A stretch of 64,000 nucleotides of DNA from positions 4,083-68,082 of the forward strand of contig NZ_DAIOEU010000019.1 in NCBI RefSeq assembly GCF_036746095.1, read 5' to 3'. The translations under genes and the position numbers were made by a program. The DNA is from Dyella_B sp036746095 (lineage in GTDB: Bacteria > Pseudomonadota > Gammaproteobacteria > Xanthomonadales > Rhodanobacteraceae). Below the pieces are notes generated by a model. That model worked only from the letters and a program-made list of their open reading frames with translations. It did not search any database and was not told where the DNA came from. Shown in pieces: positions 16,626 through 25,328 of the stretch (its first letter is position 1; every line of letters begins with the position of its first letter).

Positions 16626-16913
16626 CTACATGGAGCGCTTGCGTGCGAGATGGCGCACGGCATGGCGTAATGCCCGCCAGGTTTTCGGTCCGGCGACACC
16701 ATCCACGACGAGGCCGTAATCGCGCTGGAATGCCGTGATGGCATGGTACGTGCGACGGCCGAAATCACCATCTGCGTTTACCGGACCATCCATGTCGCAG
16801 TAGCCGATGTGGCGCAAATGCTGTTGCAGTTCCTGCACCGTGCCACCCTCGTCTCCGTATTTGAGCGCCGTGGGTGCCTCGGCAGCATGCTTGTGTTGCT
16901 GGGCGTCTTTCAT
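16626..16913 (-). CDS. Small peptidoglycan-binding-domain protein
   Basis: 95-aa protein that is almost only a PG_binding_1 domain: LKYGDEGGTVQELQQHLRHIGYC, then DGDFGRRTYHAITAFQRDYGLVVDGVAGPKTWRAL. The N terminus is hydrophilic and His-rich (KDAQQHKHAAEA), with no signal peptide and no catalytic domain. Start 16913 has AAGG 8 bases upstream; the open frame extends 11 codons further. It may bind cell wall if exported by another route, or be a cytosolic use of the fold. Divergent from glnE. Confidence 0.7.
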   Translation of the reverse strand: MKDAQQHKHAAEAPTALKYGDEGGTVQELQQHLRHIGYCDMDGPVNADGDFGRRTYHAITAFQRDYGLVVDGVAGPKTWRALRHAVRHLARKRSM

Positions 16914-17058
16914 ACACAAACCTTCGCTTCGATCCGACTGTCGCAAAGGTTGCGGCCTGTACGGGGCTTGGCGCTGTCGGGCGATGGCGAAGGTCGATGC
17001 GCGTCATCGCCGTGCTGCAACGGTTCTGTTGAGCAAGCCTCAGGCCCATAATGGCCGT

Positions 17059-19911
17059 ATGGCTGTCATCCCTGCACCTACTGAATCGCCCGCGCTGCGG
17101 GCTCTTATCGATGATCGCTACGCGCAGCTGGTGGCGCGTTGCCGCGCGGTGGGCGTACCCCTGCATGACGATGCAGGCGTCGCCGAGCGCATCCGCCGCA
17201 CCTTGCTGGCGAGCGATTTCGCATTCGAAACATGGCGCAATCAGCCGCAACTGCTGGCGCCGCAAGGCCTGGAACGGTTGCGTGCCAGTGCCGATGCTTC
17301 CGCGCGCATCGAAGCACTGAAGCTCGATCCCGATGAAGCGGCCTGCATGTCGTCGCTGCGCCGGTTCCGCCATGCCGAAGCGCTGCGCCTGGTATTCCGC
17401 GACGTCAACGGCCTGGACGATCTGCCGGAAACCTTGTCCGCCACCAGTGTGTTGTACGAAGCCTTGCTTGGCGCCGCGCTCGATTGGTCCGAGCGCGCGC
17501 TTGCCGCGCGTTACGGGCATGCACGTGGCGAAGACGGCAGCCTGCAGCGGCTGGTGGTGGTCGGCTTCGGCAAGCTCGGTGGCGGGGAGCTGAATTTCTC
17601 GTCCGACATCGACCTGGTGCTGGCCTATCCGCAGGGCGGCGAAAGCGATGGTGCGCGCGTGCTGGATAACAGCGAATATTTCGTGCGCCTGGGACGTCAG
17701 CTGGTGCGCCTGCTGCACGAGCCGACCATCGACGGCATTTGCGCGCGCGTGGATCTGCGCTTGCGCCCGTTCGGCAACGCGGGCCGCCTTGCGTTGCCAT
17801 TCAGCGCGATGGAGCAGTACTACCAGCGCGAAGGGCGCGATTGGGAACGCTATGCCTGGATCAAGGCGCGTGCGGTGGCCGGCGATCGCAGCGCGGGCAA
17901 GCAATTGCAGGAAATGCTGCGGCCGTTCGTGTATCGCAAATACCTGGACTACACCGCGTTCGCCGGCTTGCGCGAAATGAAGGCGCTGATCGATGCCGAA
18001 GTGGCGCGCAAGGACCTGGCTGACAATCTCAAGCTGGGACCCGGCGGTATTCGCGAAATCGAGTTCATCGTGCAACTGGTACAGCTGATTCGCGGTGGCC
18101 GCGAACCCAGCTTGCGCGTGCGTGGCCTGTTGCCGGCGCTGACGGCTTGCGAAGCGCGCGGGCATATTCCCACCGTGCGCGCCAAGGCGCTGCGCCAGGC
18201 GTACGTGTTCTTGCGCCGGCTGGAGAATCGCGTGCAGATGATGCGCGATGCGCAGACACACGATTTGCCCGACGACGACCTGACGCGCGAACGGCTTGCG
18301 CTGGTCCTGGATTATCCGGCCTGGGAACCGTTGGCCGAGGAATTGGCGAAACACCGCGACATCGTCGCCACCGAATTCGAAGCCGTGCTGATGCCGGAAG
18401 GCGGCGCGAAGGCCAGCGTGCCGGCAGCGGATGCGATTCTGTGGCAAGGCGCTTGCGACGAATCGCTGGATGCCGGCGTGATGGAAGCTTCCGGCTTCGT
18501 GCCGGGTGGCGAAGCGGCGGAGGCGTTGCTGAAATTGCTGCAAGCCTCGCAATTGCGTGCGATGTCGGCGCGTGCGCGCGAGCAGCTGGATCATTTGATG
18601 CCGCGATTGCTGGCCGCGGCGCGCGAGACGGCGGCGCCGGTGGCGTGCTTGCTGCGCCTGTGCCGCCTGGTGCAAACGGTGGCGCGCCGGCCTTCCTACC
18701 TCGCATTGCTGGAAGAACAACCTTCCGCACGCAAGCGTCTGGCGCAGCTGTTTGCCGATAGCGCCTTTTTGGCCGAGCGCGTGATTGCACAACCCTTACT
18801 GCTCGACGACGTGCTTGATCCGCGCATCGATCAACTGCCGCTCAAGCGCGCCGACATCAGCGCGGAAATCGCGCATGTGCTCACCACGCTCGACGAACGC
18901 GAAGCGGAAGCCGAGCTGGAACGCATCAACGAATTCAAGTCGAGCATCGCCTTCCGTTTGGGCCTGGCCTTCAACGATGGACGCGCCGATGCGGTGGCGA
19001 CGGCGCGTCGGCTTGCGGCGCTGGCGGAAGCGGTGGTCAATGCCGTTGCCGCACTGGCCGAGCGCGAAGTCGTCGCCGCGCATGGACGCTTGCCGGGCGA
19101 AGGCTCGGGTTTTTCGATCCTCGGCTACGGCAGCCTGGGCGGCGAAGAACTGGGTTTCGCCTCCGACCTCGACCTGGTCTTCGTGTTCGACGGCCAGCGC
19201 GCGCACGCGATGAGCGACGGCCCGCGTCCGCTGGACGGTTCACGCTGGTACCAGCGCCTTACCCAGCGGGTGATGAACTGGCTGACGGTGCTGACGCGTG
19301 CGGGACGCCTGTACGAAGTGGATACGCGCCTGCGGCCGGATGGCTCCAAGGGCCTGCTGGTCGGTAGCCTGGAGGCGTTCGTGGCCTACCAGCAAAGCCG
19401 CGCATGGACGTGGGAGCATCAGGCACTGCTGCGCGCGCGTCCGGTGGCGGGCGATGCGGCCTTGAACGGCGAGCTGGTGGGCGTGCGGCGCCGCACCCTG
19501 GCGGTGCCGCGCGATCGCCCGGCGGTGTTGGCGGAAGTCAGCAGCATGCGCCGGCGCTGGCGCGCGGAGCGCGATCGTTCCGGCGCCGGGCAGATCGATT
19601 TGAAACAGGGCCACGGTGGCTTGCTCGATATTGAATTTGCCTTGCAAGGGTTGGTGCTTGCGCATGCATCGTCATCGCCGTACCTGCTATCGACGACGGG
19701 CAACGCCGGCTTGATTGAAGTCTGCCGCGACGCCGGCCTGCTGGATATCGCGCAGGCGAACTGCTTGAGCCGTGCGCATGCGGAACTGTTGCGGCGCGCG
19801 TTGTTCTGTACCTTGGATTTGCGCTCGCGTATCGCGCCCCGGGATGCCGAGCTGGAAGCGATGTGCAGCGACGTGAGCGTCGTAACGCGTGCGCTCGGTT
19901 TTGAGTTCTAG
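17059..19911 (+). CDS. glnE: Glutamine synthetase adenylyltransferase/deadenylylase GlnE
   Basis: Controls glutamine synthetase by adding or removing AMP, in response to PII state. Two nucleotidyltransferase domains are visible: the N-terminal deadenylylase with GFGKLGGGELNFSSDIDLVL, and the C-terminal adenylyltransferase with GYGSLGGEELGFASDLDLVFVF. Each is followed by a helical regulatory part. 950 aa, the normal length. Start at 17059 (MAVIPAPTESPALRAL); the frame is open for 84 more codons upstream, but these overlap the divergent small gene and look like shadow. No clear Shine-Dalgarno sequence is seen. Confidence 0.93.
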   Translation: MAVIPAPTESPALRALIDDRYAQLVARCRAVGVPLHDDAGVAERIRRTLLASDFAFETWRNQPQLLAPQGLERLRASADASARIEALKLDPDEAACMSSLRRFRHAEALRLVFRDVNGLDDLPETLSATSVLYEALLGAALDWSERALAARYGHARGEDGSLQRLVVVGFGKLGGGELNFSSDIDLVLAYPQGGESDGARVLDNSEYFVRLGRQLVRLLHEPTIDGICARVDLRLRPFGNAGRLALPFSAMEQYYQREGRDWERYAWIKARAVAGDRSAGKQLQEMLRPFVYRKYLDYTAFAGLREMKALIDAEVARKDLADNLKLGPGGIREIEFIVQLVQLIRGGREPSLRVRGLLPALTACEARGHIPTVRAKALRQAYVFLRRLENRVQMMRDAQTHDLPDDDLTRERLALVLDYPAWEPLAEELAKHRDIVATEFEAVLMPEGGAKASVPAADAILWQGACDESLDAGVMEASGFVPGGEAAEALLKLLQASQLRAMSARAREQLDHLMPRLLAAARETAAPVACLLRLCRLVQTVARRPSYLALLEEQPSARKRLAQLFADSAFLAERVIAQPLLLDDVLDPRIDQLPLKRADISAEIAHVLTTLDEREAEAELERINEFKSSIAFRLGLAFNDGRADAVATARRLAALAEAVVNAVAALAEREVVAAHGRLPGEGSGFSILGYGSLGGEELGFASDLDLVFVFDGQRAHAMSDGPRPLDGSRWYQRLTQRVMNWLTVLTRAGRLYEVDTRLRPDGSKGLLVGSLEAFVAYQQSRAWTWEHQALLRARPVAGDAALNGELVGVRRRTLAVPRDRPAVLAEVSSMRRRWRAERDRSGAGQIDLKQGHGGLLDIEFALQGLVLAHASSSPYLLSTTGNAGLIEVCRDAGLLDIAQANCLSRAHAELLRRALFCTLDLRSRIAPRDAELEAMCSDVSVVTRALGFEF

Positions 19912-19937
19912 CCAGCGCGCAACCTCGTAGGCTGGCG

Positions 19938-19980
19938 TGCAATCCCGGCTCTCGCACGGCGCGGCAATGCCGGGATTGCA
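19938..19980. terminator. Palindrome between convergent glnE and ELM1 genes
   Basis: TGCAATCCCGGC (19938-19949) and GCCGGGATTGCA (19969-19980) form a perfect 12-bp stem. It is preceded by GTAGGCTGG, as in the repeat at 44911. It may work as a terminator for both genes although no T-tract follows. Confidence 0.5.
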
Positions 19981-19990
19981 ATCTCCCAGC

Positions 19991-21004
19991 TTACAAGGGT
20001 GACGCGAGCATGCGATGGCGCACCGCTGTAGCCATCATGGCGGTTTCGCGCAGCGGCATCTGCTGCGCGGGGGCACTGGCATCGAGGTCGTGCAACAAGC
20101 CGGCTTGGCGCAAACTGGCATGAAAACGCGCGAGTTTTGCGGGCAGGGTTCCCGCGACCAACGTATGCACCGGGCAACCCACGGCACACGCCTCGCTCAG
20201 CATGTTCACCGAGTCCGGCGTCACTACCAGGCGATCGGCCCAGCCCAGCACGCCGGGGTAGGGATTGTTGCCATCGTCAGGTCCTATCCAAAGCAAGCCA
20301 GGAATGCCGTGCAGCGCAGTGCGCATCACCTCGGCCACCGCAGCAGGCGTGCGGCGCGAGGCCAGCACCAGCAGGCTGCCGCCTTCGCGCTGCCGGCGCG
20401 CAAGCAACGAGTCGATGAGCTGCTGCGCATAGTCGGCATCCATGCGCATGCCGGCGCGCGGTCCGCCAAGCAGCACGCCGACGCGTGGACGGGGCAGGTA
20501 TTCCAACGCGGGGCTGGCGTCGCGGCCATCGGCAAGCCATGCATCGTCGACGGGATTCAGCGAGCCCAGCGGGTTGAGCACATTGGCGCCGGTCAGTCCG
20601 TCATGCCGGGGCGCGATGACCGTGTCCCAGTATGTGGGTTCGGTGCGTGGGTCGAGGATCTGTACGGTATGGCAATAACCTTCGGTCAGGGCACGCAGCA
20701 GGCGCGTCAGCAAAGCAGCGCTGCGCCCACAGCCGACGGCAAGTCTCGGCCATGGCGCGGCGAAGGTCGCGCGTTGCGCGGGGGGCAGGGCCAGGCGTCC
20801 GCCAAGGGCCAGCCGCGGCGAGAACCATGACCATGGTGCACGCGGCGAAAGCACGAGGTGCCGCACCGGCATGCCCATCTGTTCGGCCAGCGCCAGGGCC
20901 TGGCGCTGGTTGCCGGCGGCGTGGTCGGTGATCGCCCAGCATTCGCCTGGAAAGTTGTGAGGCAATTCCTGGCTTGAGCGTTCGATTGTCGCCGGATCGT
21001 GCAC
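19991..21004 (-). CDS. ELM1/GtrOC1-family putative nucleoside-diphosphate-sugar epimerase-like protein
   Basis: Member of the family named after plant mitochondrial fission protein ELM1, frequent in proteobacteria; its bacterial function is not established. GT-B-like features: AITDHAAGNQRQALALAEQMG near the N terminus, VGCGRSAALLTRLLR, a central VGVLLGGPRAG, and VTPDSVNMLSEACAVGCPVHTL, like the nucleotide-sugar-binding end of glycosyltransferases. 337 aa from a GTG start at 21004, with GAGG about 10 bases upstream. Convergent with glnE, divergent from the nitroreductase. It may act on cell-surface sugars; this is only inference. Confidence 0.75.
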   Translation of the reverse strand: MHDPATIERSSQELPHNFPGECWAITDHAAGNQRQALALAEQMGMPVRHLVLSPRAPWSWFSPRLALGGRLALPPAQRATFAAPWPRLAVGCGRSAALLTRLLRALTEGYCHTVQILDPRTEPTYWDTVIAPRHDGLTGANVLNPLGSLNPVDDAWLADGRDASPALEYLPRPRVGVLLGGPRAGMRMDADYAQQLIDSLLARRQREGGSLLVLASRRTPAAVAEVMRTALHGIPGLLWIGPDDGNNPYPGVLGWADRLVVTPDSVNMLSEACAVGCPVHTLVAGTLPAKLARFHASLRQAGLLHDLDASAPAQQMPLRETAMMATAVRHRMLASPL

Positions 21005-21085
21005 AGTACGTTCGCCTCGTTCGCCGCTGATCCATCCGGCTTGCGCTTACACTCTGGTCTTTCACTCTTCACGCAGAGGATACCC

Positions 21086-21679
21086 ATGAGCGAGAAGCTT
21101 GCCGAGGCAGCATTAGACCAGTTGTTCCGCACGGCCCGTACCTATAACGCTTTTCTGCCCAGGGAAGTGACCGACGAGCAGTTGCACGCGCTGTACGAAC
21201 TGGCCAAGTTCGGCCCGACCAGTGCCAACTCCTCGCCGATGCGGCTGGTGTTCGTGAAGTCCGCGGCGGCCAAGGAAAAGCTCAAGCCGTTCCTCTCCGA
21301 AGGCAATCGCGCCAAGACGCTGGCGGCGCCGGTCACGGCGATCGTGGCAACGGATCATGCGTTCTACGAAAAGCTGCCCCACCTGTTCCCGCATGCCGAT
21401 GCGCGCAGCTGGTTCGTCGGCAATCAAGCGCTGATCGATACTACGGCGTTCCGCAATGCCACGCTGCAAGGGGCGTACGTGATCATGGCCGCGCGCTCGA
21501 TCGGCCTGGATTGTGGCCCGATGTCCGGCTTCGACAATGCCGGCGTCGACCAGGCATTCTTCGCCGGCAGCACGATCAAGTCGAACTTCCTGATCAATAT
21601 CGGTTACGGCGACAGCAGCCGCGATCTGTTCGCGCGCAGCCCGCGCCTGTCGTTTGATGAGGCCTGCCGCGTCGCATGA
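21086..21679 (+). CDS. Nitroreductase-family protein, malonic semialdehyde reductase (RutE/HadB) type
   Basis: FMN-dependent oxidoreductase. The sequence matches the RutE/HadB subfamily: ALDQLFRTARTYNAFLPREVTDEQLHALYELAKFGPTSANSSPMRLVF, a NATLQGAYVIMAARSIGLDCGPMSGFDNAGVD core and a NFLINIGYGD end. 197 aa. Start 21086 set by AGAGGA 7 bases before MSEKLAEAALDQL; longer frame from 20999 is not needed. No other rut genes are nearby, so the physiological substrate (3-oxopropanoate, quinones or nitro compounds) is open. Confidence 0.85.
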   Translation: MSEKLAEAALDQLFRTARTYNAFLPREVTDEQLHALYELAKFGPTSANSSPMRLVFVKSAAAKEKLKPFLSEGNRAKTLAAPVTAIVATDHAFYEKLPHLFPHADARSWFVGNQALIDTTAFRNATLQGAYVIMAARSIGLDCGPMSGFDNAGVDQAFFAGSTIKSNFLINIGYGDSSRDLFARSPRLSFDEACRVA

Positions 21680-21691
21680 GGTTTTCCCACG

Positions 21692-21727
21692 GATTGCCGT
21701 GCGGTGATGCCGCGCGGCAATCGTTTG
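21692..21727 (+). terminator. Hairpin after nitroreductase gene
   Basis: GATTGCCGTGCGG (21692-21704) pairs with CCGCGCGGCAATC (21710-21722), one mismatch, followed by GTTTGTT. Located 12 bases after the stop. Confidence 0.6.
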
Positions 21728-21784
21728 TTCAAAGCAATAAAGCGTTTTCCCCTATCCACTTTGATTGAAGGCAGGAGACTTTTC

Positions 21785-22372
21785 ATGCGCATGCTTCGCT
21801 ACGTATTGCTGGCCGGTTTGCTCGGCGCCGCGCTGTCGGCCCAGGCCGCACCGCAGACCTACAAGCTCGATCCAAGCCACACCATGGTGCTGTTCAGCTG
21901 GAGCCACTTCGGCTTCTCCCATCCCGTGGCCGACATCGGCATCTCCGACGGCACGCTGGTGTTCGACGAGAAGGATCCGTCCAAGGCTTCGGTGGACGTG
22001 ACCATGCCGCTGAGCAACCTGGACACGCACGTGCCGGCACTGGACAAGCACCTGAAGGAGCCGGATTTCTTCGACGCCGAGAAGTACCCCACCATCACCT
22101 TCAAGAGCACCAGCGTGCAATCGCTGGGCAACAAGCACTACAAGGTGACCGGTGATCTCACCGTGCACGGCGTGACCAAGCCGGTGGTACTCAATGCCAC
22201 GCTCAACAACGTCGGCGCGCATCCGATGACCGGCCAGCAGGCGATCGGCTTCAACGCCACCGGTACGCTGAAGCGTTCGGAGTTCGGCCTGGGCGCGTAT
22301 GTGCCCAAGGTGAGCGACGAGATCCAGATCAACATCACCACCGAAGGTTCGGTGCCGAAGGCTGGGCAGTAA
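21785..22372 (+). CDS. YceI-family periplasmic lipid-binding protein
   Basis: Exported lipocalin-like protein that binds polyisoprenoids in characterised relatives. AGGAGA 7 bases before the ATG at 21785 fixes the start; a signal peptide follows (MRMLRYVLLAGLLGAALSAQA-APQ). The mature part has the YceI signature: YKLDPSHTMVLFSWSHFGFSHP, PLSNLDTHVPALDKHLKEPDFFDAEKYPTITFKS, VTGDLTVHGVTKPVVLNATLN. 195 aa, normal length. Stands alone between hairpins. Confidence 0.92.
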   Translation: MRMLRYVLLAGLLGAALSAQAAPQTYKLDPSHTMVLFSWSHFGFSHPVADIGISDGTLVFDEKDPSKASVDVTMPLSNLDTHVPALDKHLKEPDFFDAEKYPTITFKSTSVQSLGNKHYKVTGDLTVHGVTKPVVLNATLNNVGAHPMTGQQAIGFNATGTLKRSEFGLGAYVPKVSDEIQINITTEGSVPKAGQ

Positions 22373-22491
22373 GCCTGACGCAAGGATCGCAGAAGGAGGG
22401 GTGGGCCGCGGGCGGCTGCGCCCTCGCTACTCACCCCTTCTCCCTTGCTAAGATAAGCGGTCCCATAGCCTCACCCCTGGAGCAACATCCC

Positions 22492-22701
22492 ATGTCGGGT
22501 AACTCTGCCGCAGCCCCCAAGCTCATTCCGGCCAATGCCGAAAATCGTTACGAAGTGACGCGTTCGGACCTGCCGCTGTCCTGCCCAATGCCCGGTATGG
22601 CGCTGTGGAACTCCCATCCGAAAGTCTATTTACCTATCGTTGAGGATGGCGGCGAGTCCGTATGTCCTTACTGCGGCGCGCATTACGTCCTGCGCGACTG
22701 A
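22492..22701 (+). CDS. CHCC zinc-finger domain protein
   Basis: 69-aa cytosolic protein with the zf-CHCC fold, related to the C-terminal domain of mitochondrial NDUFS6. Zn ligands are visible as Cys in LSCPMPGMALWN, His in SHPKVYLPI, and the CPYC pair near the C terminus. GGAG 9 bases upstream of the ATG. The family is often next to LPS or branched-chain aminotransferase genes; here it precedes the glycosyltransferase cluster. Function unknown. Confidence 0.88.
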   Translation: MSGNSAAAPKLIPANAENRYEVTRSDLPLSCPMPGMALWNSHPKVYLPIVEDGGESVCPYCGAHYVLRD

Positions 22702-22790
22702 GCCGCAGCTCTCGCTCCCGAGCATAGCCCGCGCGAAACGGCACGATTGCTGCTTGGATTCTACGGATGAGAGTTGCGAATGAGGGAACC

Positions 22791-23915
22791 ATGTCCGTTG
22801 CCGCCACACCGGCCAGAACGCTGACCGTTGTGCAGCTCATCCCCGCGCTGCATTCGGGCGGCGCTGAGCGCTCGGTGCTGGAGATGGGACAGGCGCTGGT
22901 GCAGGCCGGACATCGCTCGGTAGTCATTTCCGCGGGCGGCCGTATGACCGCGCAGCTCCAGGCCGAAGGCAGCGAACACATCACCCTGGATATCGGCCGC
23001 AAGTCGCTGAGCACGCTCGGCAGGCTGTGGCGCCTGCGGCGCATCCTGCGCGAGCTGAAGCCGGACGTGGTCCACGTTCGCTCGCGGCTGCCGGCATGGC
23101 TGGGCTGGTGGGCACTCAAGGGCATGTCGCCCAGGCCGCATTTCATCACCACCGTGCACGGGCTCAACTCGCCCGGCCGCTACAGCGCGATCATGCTGCG
23201 CGGCGAGCGCATCGTGGTGGTCTCGCAAACGGTGCGCGATTACCTCATCAGCCACTATAGCAAGCTCGATACCACCCGCATCCGCATCATTCCGCGCGGT
23301 ATCGATCCGGAAGCCTTTCCGTACGGGCATCGTCCCGAGGAGGGCTGGCAGAAGGCCTTCTTCAACGAATTTCCCAAGCTCGCCGGCGCACCGCTGCTTA
23401 CCCTGCCCGGCCGAGGCACGCGCCTGAAAGGCCATCACGACGCGATCGAACTGGTGGCCGAGCTCAAGCAGCGCGGCATCGACACGCGCCTGCTGCTGCT
23501 CGGCGTGGTCGAGCCCGGTCGTGAAGCCTATGTGCGCGAGTTGAAAGACCTGATCAAAGGCCGCGGCGTGGAAAACCAGGTAGTGATGACCCCGGCACGC
23601 CAGGACGTGCGGGACATCTACGCCATGTCCGCCCTGGTGCTGCAACTTTCCAACAAACCCGAAGCCTTCGGCCGCACCGTGGTGGAGGCTTTGGCGCTGT
23701 GCCGTCCCGTGCTCGGCTATGCCCACGGTGGCGTGGGCGAGTTGTTGGCCGAGCTCTATCCCGCCGGCCGCGTACCGCCCGGCGACCGCGAGCGCCTGGT
23801 CGAGCGTGCCGCCGAACTGCTGCGCGTCGCGCCACCCATCGCGCCGCTGCAACGCTATCGCCTGATCGACATGCAGCACGCCGCATTGGCGTTGTACGAG
23901 GAAGTGACAGGCTAG
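22791..23915 (+). CDS. GT4-family glycosyltransferase
   Basis: Retaining GT-B glycosyltransferase, cytosolic or membrane-associated, probably for LPS core or capsule. N-terminal acceptor domain starts TVVQLIPALHSGGAERSVLEMGQALV (the GGAE loop of GT4). The donor domain has LTLPGRGTRLKGHHDAIELV and EAFGRTVVE, an E-x7-E motif. 374 aa from 22791, preceded by GAGGG; an in-frame ATG at 22767 would add 8 residues. First gene of the envelope polysaccharide cluster. Confidence 0.87.
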   Translation: MSVAATPARTLTVVQLIPALHSGGAERSVLEMGQALVQAGHRSVVISAGGRMTAQLQAEGSEHITLDIGRKSLSTLGRLWRLRRILRELKPDVVHVRSRLPAWLGWWALKGMSPRPHFITTVHGLNSPGRYSAIMLRGERIVVVSQTVRDYLISHYSKLDTTRIRIIPRGIDPEAFPYGHRPEEGWQKAFFNEFPKLAGAPLLTLPGRGTRLKGHHDAIELVAELKQRGIDTRLLLLGVVEPGREAYVRELKDLIKGRGVENQVVMTPARQDVRDIYAMSALVLQLSNKPEAFGRTVVEALALCRPVLGYAHGGVGELLAELYPAGRVPPGDRERLVERAAELLRVAPPIAPLQRYRLIDMQHAALALYEEVTG

Positions 23916-23942
23916 CCCTGCACTTTGTAGTCTCGAAAGGCA

Positions 23943-23976
23943 ATCCCCGCATCCCCACGTGCATGTTGCGGGGGAT
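23943..23976 (+). terminator. Hairpin after GT4 gene
   Basis: ATCCCCGCA (23943-23951) pairs with TGCGGGGGAT (23967-23976), one bulge, 28 bases after the stop. No T-tract. The rest of the 138-bp gap shows no gene. Confidence 0.35.
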
Positions 23977-24053
23977 CGTCCCAGCCCACGCGGTGACAGC
24001 AGCCATTTGGCTCGTTTATTGTCCTGCGTTGACTAGGCCTCACTCCCCCGCCC

Positions 24054-25328
24054 GTGACCTCTCAGCGTCTCCCGGATTTTCTGCAAAGCATCGGATTCTT
24101 CGCATGGTGGCCGCTGTGGTTGCTGGCGGTGCTGCTGCCGTTTGGCCGGAGTGCTGAGCTCGGCACGCTGCTATGTCTGGTCGGCGTTGTACTGGTGTTT
24201 AGCCGTGACCGTACAGCGTGGCGTGGCGATTACGCGGCGCGATTGTTTTTCGTGTTGCTGGCCTGCTACGTCGGTGCGGCCTTGGTGTCATCGTTCGCGG
24301 CGGTGATGCCTGGCAAAAGTTGGAGCACCACGGCCGGACTGCTGCGCTATCTGCCGCTTGGCTTATACGCGGCCCATACGCTGCGTAGCACGCGGTCGCT
24401 GCACCGGTTCTATGCGGCGTTGGCTGCCGTGATCCTATTCTGGGTGGTGGATGCATGGATGCAAATGCTGACCGGCTGGAGCCTGCGCGGCCATGCGGAG
24501 CCCGAACGCATCTCCGGCTTGTTCGGCGCGGACGATCCCAAGCTGGGGCCGACATTGGCGGTGCTGTCGCCGTTCTTGCTGTGGACGGGGCGCCATCATG
24601 GAGGAAGGTGGGGCTTGGTCCTCGTGTTCCTGCTGCTGCTTGGTCCGGTATTGCTGAGCGGCTCGCGTTCCGCGTGGATCGGCTTTGGCGTGGTCACGCT
24701 GGTGTTCATTTGGCGCGAAGCAGGTTCGCCGCTGCGTTTTTTGGCCATATGTGTGGCATGTGGCCTGGCATTGCTGGCGGCAGGCGGTATCGCCTGGAAG
24801 ACCTCGGCGCGTTTCGATGCACGCATGCAGCGCACGTTGATGGTTTTCAGCGGGAACGAGCAATCGATCAACCAAGCAGCGACGGGGCGCCTGGATATCT
24901 GGCATACCGGTTGGCGCATGATCGAGGCCCATCCGCTGCTTGGCGTGGGTGTGCGTGGATTCCGTTACGCCTATCCGCATTACGCGCCGGCGAACGATCA
25001 CTTCATGGTGGCGGAGAATTGCGGCGATGGCGTCGGCGCCTGCCATCCGCATCAGTTGGTGATGGAGGTGCTGGCCGAAACCGGTATCGCGGGCGCACTG
25101 TCATGGCTGGCGGGTGTGGCGCTTGCCGTTCGCGCGTGGCGCCGTGCGGGGACGGTTGGCCGAGCGGCGGCGTTTCCTATCACCGTATCGCTGGCGGCGA
25201 TGCTGTTTCCGCTCAATTCCCATCTGGCCTTTTATTCCGCCTGGTGGGGCCTGTTGTTTGCGTGGCTGCTGGGGCTATGGTGTGCTGCGCTGTTTGCTGT
25301 GACGAAGGAGCCGGGCGATGGCACGTGA
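24054..25328 (+). CDS. O-antigen ligase / polymerase-like membrane protein (Wzy_C domain)
   Basis: Inner-membrane protein with about 10-12 hydrophobic segments, and a periplasmic loop between FDARMQRTLMVF and HQLVMEVLAETG typical of WaaL/RfaL-type ligases: QAATGRLDIWHTGWRMIEAHPLLGVGVRGFRYAYPHYA and the conserved His in CHPHQLVMEVLAETGIAGAL. In the family this joins O-antigen to lipid A-core. 424 aa, GTG start at 24054. Its end overlaps the next gene by 11 bp, so the two are cotranscribed. Ligase versus polymerase cannot be separated by sequence alone. Confidence 0.82.
   Translation: MTSQRLPDFLQSIGFFAWWPLWLLAVLLPFGRSAELGTLLCLVGVVLVFSRDRTAWRGDYAARLFFVLLACYVGAALVSSFAAVMPGKSWSTTAGLLRYLPLGLYAAHTLRSTRSLHRFYAALAAVILFWVVDAWMQMLTGWSLRGHAEPERISGLFGADDPKLGPTLAVLSPFLLWTGRHHGGRWGLVLVFLLLLGPVLLSGSRSAWIGFGVVTLVFIWREAGSPLRFLAICVACGLALLAAGGIAWKTSARFDARMQRTLMVFSGNEQSINQAATGRLDIWHTGWRMIEAHPLLGVGVRGFRYAYPHYAPANDHFMVAENCGDGVGACHPHQLVMEVLAETGIAGALSWLAGVALAVRAWRRAGTVGRAAAFPITVSLAAMLFPLNSHLAFYSAWWGLLFAWLLGLWCAALFAVTKEPGDGT

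Noticed and set aside
16765..18792. 675-codon minus-strand frame opposite glnE
   Set aside because: Antisense shadow; GlnE has both catalytic motifs intact in the plus frame.
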